Positions 15,380 through 23,462 of a stretch of 36,635 nucleotides of DNA are shown piece after piece. Location: the NCBI GenBank assembly GCA_035717485.1, contig DASTIQ010000100.1:1-36635 (forward strand), read 5' to 3'. Origin of the DNA: Thermoanaerobaculia bacterium. Its GTDB lineage: Bacteria; Acidobacteriota; Thermoanaerobaculia; UBA5066; DATFVB01. The translations under genes were made by a program, and so were the position numbers. The notes under the pieces are model-generated. The model ran no database searches. It had not been told where the DNA came from and saw only the letters and a program-made list of their open reading frames with translations. Position 1 is the first letter of the stretch. Each line of letters starts with the position of its first letter.

Positions 15380-15739
15380 CTAAGGAAGGTCTTTGTCCGA
15401 CAGCCCGAAGAAATGCCCTACCTCGTGCACGACCGTGTCCTTCACCTGGCGGACGACGTCGCGGCGAGACCGGCTCGCGGCGAGGATCGGCTCGCGGAAG
15501 AGGATGATCGTGTCCGGGAGCGCCGCGAAATTCGAATCCCGAAGCGTCAGCGGCGTTCCGTGATACAGGCCGAGGAGCGTCCGCCCGCGGCCGACTCCCA
15601 GGCCCTCCAGCTGCTGCCGCGTCGGGCGGGCCTCGATCGTGACGAGAGTATTGACGAGATGCGACTGGAACTCGTCCGGGATCTCGTCGAGAGCTTCCGC
15701 GACGAGTTCCTCGAACTCCGACGGAGAGACGTCTACCAT
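15380..15739 (-). CDS. Small zincin-like metallopeptidase (PF06262 type)
   Basis: 119 residues. The C-terminus carries H105-E-V-G-H109-F-F-G-L-S-D, the HExxH zinc motif with the Gly and Asp typical of the small 'metallopeptidase family' proteins related to the Zincin_1 domain. The N-terminus SPSEFEELVAEALDEIPDEF also matches the family, which is about 115-120 residues long. Substrate and role are unknown. The ATG at 15739 fits the usual N-terminus; a TTG at 15796 would add 19 residues. It is convergent with the hydrolase. Confidence 0.85.
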   Translation of the reverse strand: MVDVSPSEFEELVAEALDEIPDEFQSHLVNTLVTIEARPTRQQLEGLGVGRGRTLLGLYHGTPLTLRDSNFAALPDTIILFREPILAASRSRRDVVRQVKDTVVHEVGHFFGLSDKDLP

Positions 15740-15965
15740 GGCCGGATTATCGTCGTAACCGACGTGGCGGATCGGACCGCGTTTCTGCCGCGGCAACCGT
15801 CACGCGCCGCGCGACGCGTCCGCGTGGCCCGCGCGTGTCGCCGGCTCCGAGGGCCCTTCTCGCACCCGCCTCGCGAGTTCCGTCGTCGCGCCGAACACGA
15901 TGCGCGACGCCCGCGCGCGAGGTTCTGCCGCCGTGTCGGGCACGCGAAATGCAGGCCGTGGTCGC

Positions 15966-16331
15966 ATGCGGCGAGCGGCATGGATCGTCGAGCTGGTGGC
16001 GGCTTCGGCCGCAACCCTCGCGTTCGCTCAGGTCAAGCCTCCCGACGCTCCGCCGTTCAAACCGCCGGCCGACATCCAGCGCCCGAAGACACCGGACGAG
16101 CCTCCCGGAACGCCCGAAAAGACGACGGGCACCGTCCAGTCGTACGAGCCCGAAAGATCTCTCGTCCTGACGACCGCCGACGGCTCCCGCTCGTTCGATC
16201 TTGCCAAGGCACGGATCGCTGGCGACACCGACTTCGCTGTGGGCGATCAGGTCACCGTCATCAAGACGGTGGACTCCCGGGGTCAGACCACCCTGACGAT
16301 CGCCCGGGAAGCTCCTCCCCCCGCGGAGTAG
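15966..16331 (+). CDS. Secreted small protein with 'GTV...' beta domain, copy 1
   Basis: 121 residues: signal peptide (MRRAAWIVELVAASAATLAFA), a Pro/Lys-rich linker (QVKPPDAPPFKPPADIQRP), then a C-terminal domain of about 60 residues with TGTVQSYEPERSLVL, DGSRSFDL, VGDQVTVIKTVDSRGQTTLTI. The same domain occurs in the proteins at 17798-18247 and 27287-27787, so this is one of three paralogous or recurring domains in the window. No catalytic residues are visible; an OB-like or SH3-like small beta barrel is inferred. The ATG at 15966 is selected because the signal peptide begins there. Confidence 0.75.
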   Translation: MRRAAWIVELVAASAATLAFAQVKPPDAPPFKPPADIQRPKTPDEPPGTPEKTTGTVQSYEPERSLVLTTADGSRSFDLAKARIAGDTDFAVGDQVTVIKTVDSRGQTTLTIAREAPPPAE

Positions 16332-16379
16332 AGGCCGCGGATCCTTCGGGGCTTCCGCGACGGAACGGGTCCGCGCCCG

Positions 16380-17711
16380 CTACCGTTTGCAGACGTAGGC
16401 GTCGCCGACGACGTTCTTCTTCGACCTCTGCCTGACCAGCAGCGTGTCGCCCCCCGACTCCACGACTTTCAGGCGGGCGAGCTCCATCGCGTCCTCGTAG
16501 AGGAAATTGTGTCCGCCGATCTCGTAGACGCCGGACTTGACGTCTCCGGTCGTCACTTCTCCGAGAAGCGAGCAGCGGTCGACGACGGCGGCCGCGTTCG
16601 TCTCGATCCGAAGCTTGTTCGCGGCCTTTCTCACCGCGTTCGGGGTTCCGGGCATCGGCCCTCGGGAGACGATCGGGGGACCGACGTGCCTTTCCGGTGC
16701 CGCGGCCGGTGATTCGGCCGGAGCCGGCGCCGCGGACGGAGTCGGCGGCGGCGGAGGAACCGCGGACACGGGCGGAGCGGAGACCGCGGGCGAGGGGGCT
16801 TCTGCCGGAGGCGGCGGCTCGGGAACCGGAGCCGCCGGCGGAGGAACGACCGCCGGCGGGGCCGAAGGCGGTGGAGGAACCGCGGCGGGCGGAGCGGGGG
16901 ACGGCGCCGGAGCCGGCGCACTCGGCGGAACGGCGCTCGGAGGGGGCGTCACCGGGGGAGGAGCGGCGGTCGCGGGCGCAGGCGCTTGCGGAGCGGGCGG
17001 CGGAACCGGCCTCGCGGGCGGGGGCGGCGCAGGGCTCGGCGGAGGCGCGGAAACCGGCGACGGCGGCGGAGCGGATGCCGTGAGCGACGGCGGAGGCGCG
17101 ATCGGAACGGGCGCATGCGTGGGCGGCTCCGGCGAATGAGCCGGCGGAGGAGGGGGCGGCACGGGCGGTCCGGGAGGCACCCGCTCCGGCGCGGGGACGG
17201 GCACCGTCTCGAGGGGCGGGCGCTTCCTGGTCGGCGGCGGCGCGACCGGAACGGAAGGTTGAAAAGCGGGGGCGGGCGGCGCGGCGCCGACGGCCGGCGC
17301 GGACTGGTAGAGCGTGTCCGCCTCCCCGAGCGCGGCGTCCACCTGCTTGACCTCCGCGATGAAGTGTTCCCGGGATTTCTCGGTGAGAAACCGGTTTCGC
17401 GCGTCGTCGTAGGTGCGAGCCGCGATTTCGTAGAGCGTGACGATGCGCTGCTCGGTCGGCGACTCGGTCGCCCCGTCGAGGCGGGTCACTTCGTGCTCGA
17501 GCTTGTGGCGCAGGTCCGCGACCTGCGAGATCGTCGCGTTGGGGTCGGCGAGTGCCTGCTGAAAAGCCTTACCGGCGTCGTGGAGCGACTCGAGCTTTCC
17601 CCGATTGACCGCCGCGGGTGCCGCCGCGGGCGGGGGAACCGGGGTCGGCGCCTGGGCGAGCGCCGCCGCCGCTCCGGCGGTGAAGAGGAGAGCGCCAGCA
17701 ACGATCTTCAC
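16380..17711 (-). CDS. Secreted proline-rich protein with C-terminal DUF4156/RcsF-like domain
   Basis: 443 residues in three parts. A signal peptide (MKIVAGALLFTAGAAAALAQA) and an alpha-helical segment to about 140 (SLHDAGKAFQQALADPNATISQVADLRHKLEHE in pieces). Then an about 220-residue Pro/Ala/Ser/Val spacer with many PPP runs. Last, a globular about 85-residue domain (VDRCSLLGEVTTGD, EDAMELARLKVVESGGDTLLVRQ, AYVCKR) that matches DUF4156, an RcsF-like fold with two cysteines. The GGAGGT ribosome-binding site supports the ATG at 17711. The long spacer may span the periplasm or cell wall; function is unknown. Opposite-strand frames here are Gly-rich shadows. Confidence 0.85.
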   Translation of the reverse strand: MKIVAGALLFTAGAAAALAQAPTPVPPPAAAPAAVNRGKLESLHDAGKAFQQALADPNATISQVADLRHKLEHEVTRLDGATESPTEQRIVTLYEIAARTYDDARNRFLTEKSREHFIAEVKQVDAALGEADTLYQSAPAVGAAPPAPAFQPSVPVAPPPTRKRPPLETVPVPAPERVPPGPPVPPPPPPAHSPEPPTHAPVPIAPPPSLTASAPPPSPVSAPPPSPAPPPPARPVPPPAPQAPAPATAAPPPVTPPPSAVPPSAPAPAPSPAPPAAVPPPPSAPPAVVPPPAAPVPEPPPPAEAPSPAVSAPPVSAVPPPPPTPSAAPAPAESPAAAPERHVGPPIVSRGPMPGTPNAVRKAANKLRIETNAAAVVDRCSLLGEVTTGDVKSGVYEIGGHNFLYEDAMELARLKVVESGGDTLLVRQRSKKNVVGDAYVCKR

Positions 17712-17797
17712 GCGGACCTCCTTCCGAGACCGCGATTATCGCATTCAAGGAGCGGTCGCCCGCTTTCTGAAGAATCCCGGGTGTTGCCGGGCCGGAC

Positions 17798-18247
17798 TCA
17801 GCGAACGGCGGAGATCGTGACGTTACGCCGGCCCTGCGAGTCGTGCGACTCGACCAGGCGGACCCGGTTTCCGATCGCGATGCCCGGTTCCGCGTCGACC
17901 GTCGTGTCCTTCCCGGTGAGATCCACCCGGTGGTGGTCGCTCTCTCCCGTGAGGACCTCGATCGAGCGTCCCGCCGTATACGAAACGACGGTTCCGACGT
18001 ACGTGTTGACGTCGGTCTTTCCGGACCCGGCCGCTCCCGAGGCGGTGGTCTGGGTTTCCTTCACGAGCGTCGAGCCGACCTGCGTCGATTCGGTCTTCGT
18101 GACCCGTCGGCCGCCCGGAACGGTTTCCGTGGACTGGGATTTGACTTCGAGCTTCGGCGTTGTTTCCTTGCGGCAGCCCGCCACGAGCCCGGCGGCGGCG
18201 AGGAGAAGAACGGTTCCGGAGCCGGTGAATCGGCGGTGTTCGTGCAT
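17798..18247 (-). CDS. Lipoprotein with 'GTV...' beta domain, copy 2
   Basis: 149 residues. The N-terminus is a lipoprotein signal: basic MHEHRR, hydrophobic core, then a lipobox LVAGC at about residues 23-27. The Ser/Thr/Lys-rich middle precedes the domain YVGTVVSYTAGRSIEVL ... HHRVDL ... IGNRVRLVESHDSQGRRNVTI, which aligns with the domains at 15966 and 27287. GGAGGGG lies just before the ATG at 18247. It should be attached to a membrane face in the periplasm. No function known. Confidence 0.8.
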   Translation of the reverse strand: MHEHRRFTGSGTVLLLAAAGLVAGCRKETTPKLEVKSQSTETVPGGRRVTKTESTQVGSTLVKETQTTASGAAGSGKTDVNTYVGTVVSYTAGRSIEVLTGESDHHRVDLTGKDTTVDAEPGIAIGNRVRLVESHDSQGRRNVTISAVR

Positions 18248-18312
18248 GGCCCCTCCGTTCCGTGTCGATAGCACGGGACGTGCCATCCCGCCCGGGAACG
18301 GGGATCCGCGCG

Positions 18313-18714
18313 TCAGTGCGCGGCGCGCGATGCCGACAGGGGCGCGACCTCGACGGGAACGAACGCGTCGTTGGCGGGGCCGAAATGCGCCGAGAGGTAA
18401 CCGATCAGCGCCGCCTTCTCCTCCGGGCTTATCTCGGCGCCCCAGCGCATCATCTTTTCGACTTCCGCCGTCCACTGCTTGTCCGTGAGCCGCTGCTGGC
18501 GGGGCATGTCGGCCGAGTGGCACTGGAGACAGGCCTTGTCCGCGACGGCCTTCCCCTCGCCGGCGGGAAACTCCGAGAGCTGCGTTCCGAGGATCGGGAG
18601 AGCGGCCGCGGAAACCCGGGGTCGGGGCGGCGGCGCGACGGCGTGGCGCGGAGCGCCGTGAGCGGCCCCGGCGATCGCCGTTCCCAGCGCGGCGGCGAGG
18701 AGTCGCCGGATCAT
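18313..18714 (-). CDS. sorB: Monoheme cytochrome c, SorB-like
   Basis: 133 residues: a signal peptide (MIRRLLAAALGTAIAGAAHG), a Pro-rich linker and a small class I cytochrome c with one CLQCH heme site (62-66). Met70 or Met88/89 could be the axial ligand. It overlaps the preceding sulfite oxidase gene by 4 nt (ATGA), the arrangement of SorAB, in which SorB accepts electrons from the molybdenum centre of SorA. Its size is larger than a bare SorB domain because of the linker. The SorB name rests on the neighbour and size rather than on a specific motif. Confidence 0.75.
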   Translation of the reverse strand: MIRRLLAAALGTAIAGAAHGAPRHAVAPPPRPRVSAAALPILGTQLSEFPAGEGKAVADKACLQCHSADMPRQQRLTDKQWTAEVEKMMRWGAEISPEEKAALIGYLSAHFGPANDAFVPVEVAPLSASRAAH

Positions 18715-19847
18715 GCGCTCACCGGGACGGTGACGGAGTGCCAGCCGTTCTGGAGGTACCCGCTCGGATTCCACGCGCCCTCCTTCGGTTGAACCGCCCC
18801 GCGCGCGTCGGTCGCCCGGCACAGGAGCGAAGCGTCGCCCGGCCTCGACGGAGTCCAGCGAAACGTCCAGAGCCGCCAGGCGAACGGATCGTGGCGCGAT
18901 TCGAGTGCGGCGGTCTTCCACGATCCTCCCGCGTCGTCGCTCACCTCGACGCGCGCGACGTCCGGCGCGCCGGAGAACGCGAACCCTCCCAGCTCGACGG
19001 GCCGGCCGACGCGCGCTCCCGAAGGAACCCGAGTGAAGTTCGACTTGACGAAGAGCTCGGTGACCGGAACGGTGTCCTCCGGCTTCACCGGCGCTCCGGG
19101 GGCGCCGGGAGACTTCGGATACCGGTACGCGGTGTCCATGTAGAAGCCGGTCTGCGCGAGAGGCTGCGGAGAGAGCCGGCCGAGCCATTTCATCCAGTGA
19201 TCTCCGGCCCATCCGGGCACGACGAGCCGCGCCGGCGCGCCGTGCGGATGCGCGAGGGGCTCGCCGTTCATCTCGTACGCGACGATCCCGTCGGCGGCGA
19301 GCTTTTCGATTTCGACGCTGCGGTGGAACGGGGGGACTTTTCCGGGCGGAACGTCCGCGCCGAACGTGTGGACGTGCCGGGCGGCCGGGCGGACTCCGGC
19401 GCGGTCGAGCAGGTCGCGCACGCGCACTCCCGTCCAGCGGGCGTTCCCGACGGCGCCGTACTTCCACTGCACGCCGGGAACCGGAGGGGACTGGAGGCCG
19501 CGGCCGTTGCCGGCGCACTGGAGGACGCAGGTCGCCGAGGCCGCGGGCATCGCCCGGAGTTCCGCGAGCGTGAGCCGCAGGGGCCGGTCGACCTCGCCGT
19601 CGACGGCGAGCGACCACGTCGCGGGATCGACCGTCACGGGATTCCAGTGATGGCGCACGAAGAAGAGATCGTTCGGCGTGATGTAGTCGGTCAGGAGCTC
19701 GAGGGGAGTCTCGGCGTCGGTCGGGTAACCGTTGCGCTGCAGCAGCCGCCGGGGCGACGCGAAAGCCGCCGCGACCGCGCCGGGAAGAACGGAACCGGCG
19801 GCGGCGAGCGCCAGGAATCGGCGGCGATCCAATCCCTCGGGGTTCAT
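18711..19847 (-). CDS. sorA: Sulfite dehydrogenase/oxidase molybdopterin subunit, SorA-like
   Basis: 378 residues. A Tat signal (DRRRFLALAAAGSVL) exports the folded enzyme. The sulfite-oxidase core follows: ITPNDLFFVRHH, LTLAELRAMP, then CVLQCAGNGR in which C111 is the expected Mo-ligating cysteine, GNARWTGVRVRDLL, and the C-terminal dimerisation domain (FSGAPDVARVEVSDDAGGSW). Length and motif order fit the SorA/SoxC group of periplasmic sulfite oxidases. SorA (sulfite to sulfate) is preferred over SoxC because the partner is a small monoheme cytochrome and no sox genes are near. The gene begins 21 nt after the AAA ATPase gene. Confidence 0.88.
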   Translation of the reverse strand: MNPEGLDRRRFLALAAAGSVLPGAVAAAFASPRRLLQRNGYPTDAETPLELLTDYITPNDLFFVRHHWNPVTVDPATWSLAVDGEVDRPLRLTLAELRAMPAASATCVLQCAGNGRGLQSPPVPGVQWKYGAVGNARWTGVRVRDLLDRAGVRPAARHVHTFGADVPPGKVPPFHRSVEIEKLAADGIVAYEMNGEPLAHPHGAPARLVVPGWAGDHWMKWLGRLSPQPLAQTGFYMDTAYRYPKSPGAPGAPVKPEDTVPVTELFVKSNFTRVPSGARVGRPVELGGFAFSGAPDVARVEVSDDAGGSWKTAALESRHDPFAWRLWTFRWTPSRPGDASLLCRATDARGAVQPKEGAWNPSGYLQNGWHSVTVPVSA

Positions 19848-19868
19848 CGGGTTTCTCCCGCGCGGACT

Positions 19869-20912
19869 CTACCGGAAGAGGTGCAGGGCCGCCACCGCCC
19901 AGCCCGCGGCGGCCGCGGCGCCGAGCGCCAGCGCGAGGAGCAGGGCCGTCGCGCGCCGGCCTCCGGCGGTGCCCCGGCCCATCGCGCTGCGGAGCTCGCC
20001 GAGCGCCTGCTCGATCGCGTCGATCCGTCCCGGAGACGACGATGCTCCCGATGCGCCGTCGACGAAAACCGACTGGCGCATCGTGTTCTTCGCGGCGACG
20101 ACCGCCTCCATCCCGGCCACGAAATGCCTCTGCGCGATCGCCTTGGCGCGGTCGCGTCCCTTTTCCGCCGCGGCCGCCTGAGCGGCCTTGAGCACCGCGT
20201 TCTGGATGTCTCCGCCCGACACTTCCCAGCGCTCGGCGAGCGCGCGAAAGTCGACGTCCGCCGCGAGCGGCGTCTTCTGGGGGTGGATCTGGGCCCGCCA
20301 GATCTTCTCCCGCTCGGCGGCCCTGGGCAGCTCGAACAGGATGTGCGTGCGCACGCGGCGCTCGAACGCGGGATCGAAGTTCGCCGCGAGATTCGTGGCG
20401 AAGATCACGACGCCGGGGTAATGCTCGAGCTCCGACAGCAGCACGTTGACCGTGAGGTTCGCCTCGCGCTCGTAGCCCTGCGACAGGTTCGCGAACCGGC
20501 GCGCGGCGATCGAATCGGCCTCGTCGAAGAAGAGAACGGCATCGTGTTCCCGCGCCTGGCGGAACGCGGAGACGACGTTCTTCCCGCTCTCGCCGACGAA
20601 CGCGCTCTCCATCTCGCTGTATCGAACCTTCAGCAGCCGGCGGCCGATCGCGTGCGCCACGGCCTCCGCGCAGATCGTCTTTCCGGTCCCGGGCGGCCCC
20701 GCGAAGTGGAAGGCGAGCGCGATGCCGGTCGAGTGCCGTTCTCCGAGCCCCCACTCGTCGAAGATCAGGTGGCGCTTGTCGATCTGGACGAGCGCTTCCT
20801 CGAGAGCGCGGCGCGTGCTCTCCGGAAGGATCACGTCGTCGAACGTGCGGCGCGGCAGCACGAGATCGACGACGTCGCGTCGAGGCGCGAACGAGAGGAA
20901 GGGCTTGATCAT
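19869..20912 (-). CDS. AAA ATPase with C-terminal membrane anchor
   Basis: 347 residues. The AAA module has Walker A GPPGTGKT (72-79), pore-like RYSEMESAFVGESGKN, Walker B VLFFDEAD (about 126-132), sensor ATN (172-174), and arginine-finger ERRVR, then a lid domain with GGDIQNAVLKAA. The order matches classic AAA proteins of the FtsH/Vps4/Msp1 type. Unlike FtsH or Msp1, the membrane helix is at the C-terminus (ATALLLALALGAAAAAGWAVAALHLF), giving a tail-anchored protein with a cytoplasmic ATPase. It is the first gene of an operon with sorA and sorB (21 nt, then overlap). No protease domain is present, so an unfoldase or assembly role is inferred. Confidence 0.87.
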   Translation of the reverse strand: MIKPFLSFAPRRDVVDLVLPRRTFDDVILPESTRRALEEALVQIDKRHLIFDEWGLGERHSTGIALAFHFAGPPGTGKTICAEAVAHAIGRRLLKVRYSEMESAFVGESGKNVVSAFRQAREHDAVLFFDEADSIAARRFANLSQGYEREANLTVNVLLSELEHYPGVVIFATNLAANFDPAFERRVRTHILFELPRAAEREKIWRAQIHPQKTPLAADVDFRALAERWEVSGGDIQNAVLKAAQAAAAEKGRDRAKAIAQRHFVAGMEAVVAAKNTMRQSVFVDGASGASSSPGRIDAIEQALGELRSAMGRGTAGGRRATALLLALALGAAAAAGWAVAALHLFR

Positions 20913-20967
20913 TACGGGAGATTAGAGCAATTCGGGGGCCAGCGGGGCCGGTAATCGGGGGACACGA

Positions 20968-21025
20968 GTCGCGAGTCACCGAGTCGCAAGTCGCAAGTCG
21001 CAAGTCGCGAGTCACCGAGTCGCGG
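20968..21025. repeat. Tandem heptamer repeat GTCGCRA/GTCACCGA
   Basis: Eight head-to-tail units of 7-8 bases: GTCGCGA, GTCACCGA, GTCGCAA (three times), GTCGCGA, GTCACCGA, GTCGCGG. The block also contains two exact copies of the 20-mer GTCGCGAGTCACCGAGTCGC, at 20968-20987 and 21004-21023. It lies in the intergenic region between the DUF4097 gene (downstream end) and the start of the AAA gene. Such variable-length short tandem repeats are often prone to slippage; no function can be read here. Confidence 0.9.
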
Positions 21026-21075
21026 GTCGAGATTCACGGGTGGGACGGGACGTCGCCCCGGGGGGTCCAGACAAT

Positions 21076-21088
21076 ACACGAATCGTGT
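21076..21088. promoter_or_regulatory. Palindrome ACACGA-a-TCGTGT
   Basis: A 6-bp inverted repeat around a single central base in an AT-rich patch upstream of the minus-strand AAA-sorAB operon. Its form suits a dimeric repressor site. No matching site elsewhere was noticed; the assignment is speculative. Confidence 0.3.
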
Positions 21089-21091
21089 TCC

Positions 21092-21118
21092 GGGGCCGGC
21101 GGACGTCCCGCCGGCCCC
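21092..21118 (-). terminator. Strong GC hairpin downstream of the DUF4097 gene
   Basis: GGGGCCGGCGG-acgtc-CCGCCGGCCCC is a perfect 11-bp stem with a 5-nt loop, 13 bp past the stop of the minus-strand DUF4097 gene. No T-tract follows, so it may end transcription with help or simply protect the mRNA. Confidence 0.5.
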
Positions 21119-21130
21119 TCCGCGCGACGG

Positions 21131-22066
21131 TCAGAGCGACCGGATGTGGATCGAGCCGCCGCTCGTGTCGAGACGAAGCGAGGGGCCGCCTCCGTTCAGG
21201 GTTCCATGGAGAGACTCGCGGGAGTAGGCGCCGTGCGTCATGAGCGGAAGATCGCTCTCGACGCGCTCGGCGTGCGCGTCGATCTCGAGGTGCACCGACG
21301 GATCGAGCGAGACGGTGATCCCTCCGCCGGAGCTCTCGATCCGGCCGCCGAGGCCGTTTCCCTTCGCGAACGCGACCTCGACTCCGCCCCCCGACGTGTC
21401 GGCCTCGACCCGCCCGCCCGCGTCGAAGATGCGGATCGGACCGCCGGAGCTGTGCGCCTTGAGGTCGCCGGTGACGCTGTCGATCCGCACCGAGCCTCCG
21501 CTGGTTTCCGCATCGAGCGATCCCCGGATGCGCCCCGCTTCGATCGATCCGCCGGAGGTCCGTACCCGGGCCTTGCCGGCGACGTCGTGCACGTGGACGG
21601 AGCCGCCCGAGGTGTCCCCGTCGAGGTCCGCCGAAAGGTCGTCGACCGTGAGGCTCCCCCCGGAAGTGCGGAGCTTGGCGGGGCGTTTCAGCGCCGACAG
21701 ACGGATCGAACCGCCGGCGGTGTGGATGTCGACGGCGGTGTCGGAGGGAACTTCCACGCTCACGTCGACGCGTCCGTGGAACCCGTCGAACCACGAGTGA
21801 TGCCGGTACTTGGCGGTGACCGACGCCTCTCCCGGCTTTTCGTCGAAGTCGAATCGCAGGACCTCCTCGAGGTCGCTCCGGCTCGAGTCGAAGACGACGT
21901 GAGCTCCCGACCCGGCCTTTCCCCGGACGACGACGGCGCCCACGTCGGAATCGAGCCGGAACGTGCCGCCGGGTTCGAGCTTGAGCGTCCGTTCGACGCG
22001 GGAAGCGGCGGAAACCGTTGATGCGGCGGCAAGAACCAGGACGGGGAAGAGAAAGCGAGGCTTCAT
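21131..22066 (-). CDS. Exported DUF4097 beta-helix protein
   Basis: 311 residues with a signal peptide (MKPRFLFPVLVLAAASTVSA). The mature chain is a run of short strands with a repeated (T/S)(S/A)GG(S/G/P) turn every 18-20 residues (TAGGSIRL, TSGGSLTV, TSGGSVHV, TSGGSIEA, TSGGSVRI, SSGGPIRI, TSGGGVEV, SSGGGITV, TSGGSIHI), the mark of DUF4097 proteins, thought to form a right-handed beta solenoid. Such proteins are often neighbours of ECF sigma factors or anti-sigma genes, but that pair is 7 kb away here. Function is unknown; a surface or periplasmic structural role is likely. Confidence 0.9.
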   Translation of the reverse strand: MKPRFLFPVLVLAAASTVSAASRVERTLKLEPGGTFRLDSDVGAVVVRGKAGSGAHVVFDSSRSDLEEVLRFDFDEKPGEASVTAKYRHHSWFDGFHGRVDVSVEVPSDTAVDIHTAGGSIRLSALKRPAKLRTSGGSLTVDDLSADLDGDTSGGSVHVHDVAGKARVRTSGGSIEAGRIRGSLDAETSGGSVRIDSVTGDLKAHSSGGPIRIFDAGGRVEADTSGGGVEVAFAKGNGLGGRIESSGGGITVSLDPSVHLEIDAHAERVESDLPLMTHGAYSRESLHGTLNGGGPSLRLDTSGGSIHIRSL

Positions 22067-22520
22067 CGTGACCCCCTCTGTTCCCTCTGACGCAGGGAGC
22101 AGCGAAAAGTTTCCGGGATTTTGCCGGCGCGATGTCCCGGGCCTCGCCGTTCACCGATGACGAGAACGGTGAGACGGGTGCCACGCCGCGACGAACTCGA
22201 GCCTTCGGCGGGGGACTCACGGCGCCGCCCCGGGGGCAGGGCTCGATCTTGGAGAACGCACGTCATCGCGTCTGCCAACGGATTAACGGATACCGCGAAT
22301 CGCGCCGCGGCCCTGGCGGCCGGTCTAAAATGATCTCAGGGCCCGAACCTCTCGTTGCGGCGGCCTCGCCGCCGAATCACCCTCGTTCGGGAACCGAGGA
22401 GAATCGTCGCGGGTGTTTGCAAGGCCTTGAATGGGATTGGGGGGTACGGGATCGGGCGACCGCGCCCGTGATCGTCGTCGAGTCCTCGTGGGCCACGGGG
22501 AAAGGAACGAGAAAAACACC
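22067..22520. other. Divergent intergenic region, no gene supported
   Basis: About 450 bases between the starts of the DUF4097 gene (minus) and the DUF1801 gene (plus). Short frames here have no family pattern. A TAAAAT word at 22326-22331 could be a -10 for the plus gene but has no partner -35. Two promoters are expected here because both genes start outward from this region. Confidence 0.4.
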
Positions 22521-22928
22521 ATGACGACGAGCGAGTCTCGAAAAGGAAAGTCTCCATCCCGGCTGATCGACGAGAGGATCGAGGAGCTGGGCGACTGGCG
22601 GGGCAGGATGCTCTCCCGGCTCCGCGACCTGATCAGGCAAGCCGACCCCCAGGTGGTCGAGGAGTGGAAGTGGCGCGGCGTTCCGGTGTGGTCTCACGAC
22701 GGATTGATCTGCACCGGCGAGACGTACAAGGGCGTCGTGAAGATGACCTTTGCCAGGGGGGCGGCCCTCGAGGACCCATCCGGCCTCTTCAATGCCAGCC
22801 TCGACGGCAACACCCGGCGCGCCATCGACATTCGCGAGGGAGAGAAGATCGACGAGAAGGCATTGAAGGCTCTCGTTCGCGCGGCGGTGGCGCTCAACGC
22901 CTCCCGCGCCCATGGCCGATCGAGGTGA
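22521..22928 (+). CDS. DUF1801-family protein
   Basis: 135 residues with the DUF1801/YdhG pattern: LGDWRGRMLSRLRDLIRQADPQVVEEWKWRGVPVWSHDGLICTGETYKGVVKMTF in segments, including EEWKWRxPVW and the KxGVKLTF-like core, then SLDGNTRRAIDIREGEKIDEKALKALVRAAV. These proteins bind an unknown ligand and occur widely as single-domain cytoplasmic proteins. The start at 22521 is used because it precedes the conserved part; its ribosome-binding site is weak. Confidence 0.85.
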   Translation: MTTSESRKGKSPSRLIDERIEELGDWRGRMLSRLRDLIRQADPQVVEEWKWRGVPVWSHDGLICTGETYKGVVKMTFARGAALEDPSGLFNASLDGNTRRAIDIREGEKIDEKALKALVRAAVALNASRAHGRSR

Positions 22929-23153
22929 AGGCAACCATTTTCGATCTGCGGCGACGAGCAGATTCGCGGACCCGCGGGAGACGAGGGGGAGTCGCCCGAG
23001 CCGGCCGTCGGGCCTTCCTCCCGGCACTGGCCGCCGGAGTCCCTCGGCGGCGATCGTCATCACGCGGAACATCTCGTGGGCGCGGGCGGGGCGCCGGGTG
23101 CGGGCCGCCGAATTCCCGCCATCCGGCGGCGAAATCCAGAGGGAGGTGATCTC

Positions 23154-23390
23154 ATGCTGGCTTCGCTCAACCTTCATGTCCTCACGGTTCTGGCCACGAC
23201 CAGTCTCGTGGTCGGCGCGGTGATATTCGTTCCGACGTGGCGCATTCTCACGAAGACCGGCTACTCGGGATGGTATGCCCTCGTCTTTCTCTTGCCGATT
23301 TTCAACGTCCTGGGGTTGTGGATGTTCGCTTTTGCCGAGTGGCCGATCGAGCGAAAGTCGGCGGCCATCGACGGCCACGGTCGCGCATGA
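23154..23390 (+). CDS. Small two-helix membrane protein
   Basis: 78 residues with two hydrophobic stretches: about 8-28 (HVLTVLATTSLVVGAVIFVPT) and about 41-60 (WYALVFLLPIFNVLGLWMFAFAEWP, in two parts), and a basic/His tail. The segment GYSGWYALVFLLPIFNVLGLW resembles the short DUF805/'GYS-GW-LxxxIPxxN' small membrane proteins. GGGAGGTGATCTC gives a strong ribosome-binding site. No function known. Confidence 0.7.
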   Translation: MLASLNLHVLTVLATTSLVVGAVIFVPTWRILTKTGYSGWYALVFLLPIFNVLGLWMFAFAEWPIERKSAAIDGHGRA

Positions 23391-23462
23391 CCGGCCGGCC
23401 CCCCTCCATCTCTTCGCGGGGAATGGCGTGCGGTACCCTTCGACTCCGCCGGGGAAGGGAGA

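Noticed and set aside
16537-17139. Plus-strand Gly-rich frame resembling PE_PGRS-like protein
   Set aside because: It is the reverse-complement shadow of the Pro-rich spacer (Pro codons become Gly codons) of the minus-strand gene, which has a signal peptide and a recognisable domain.
20968-21025. CRISPR array
   Set aside because: Units are 7-8 bp tandem repeats with no unique spacers and no cas genes nearby.
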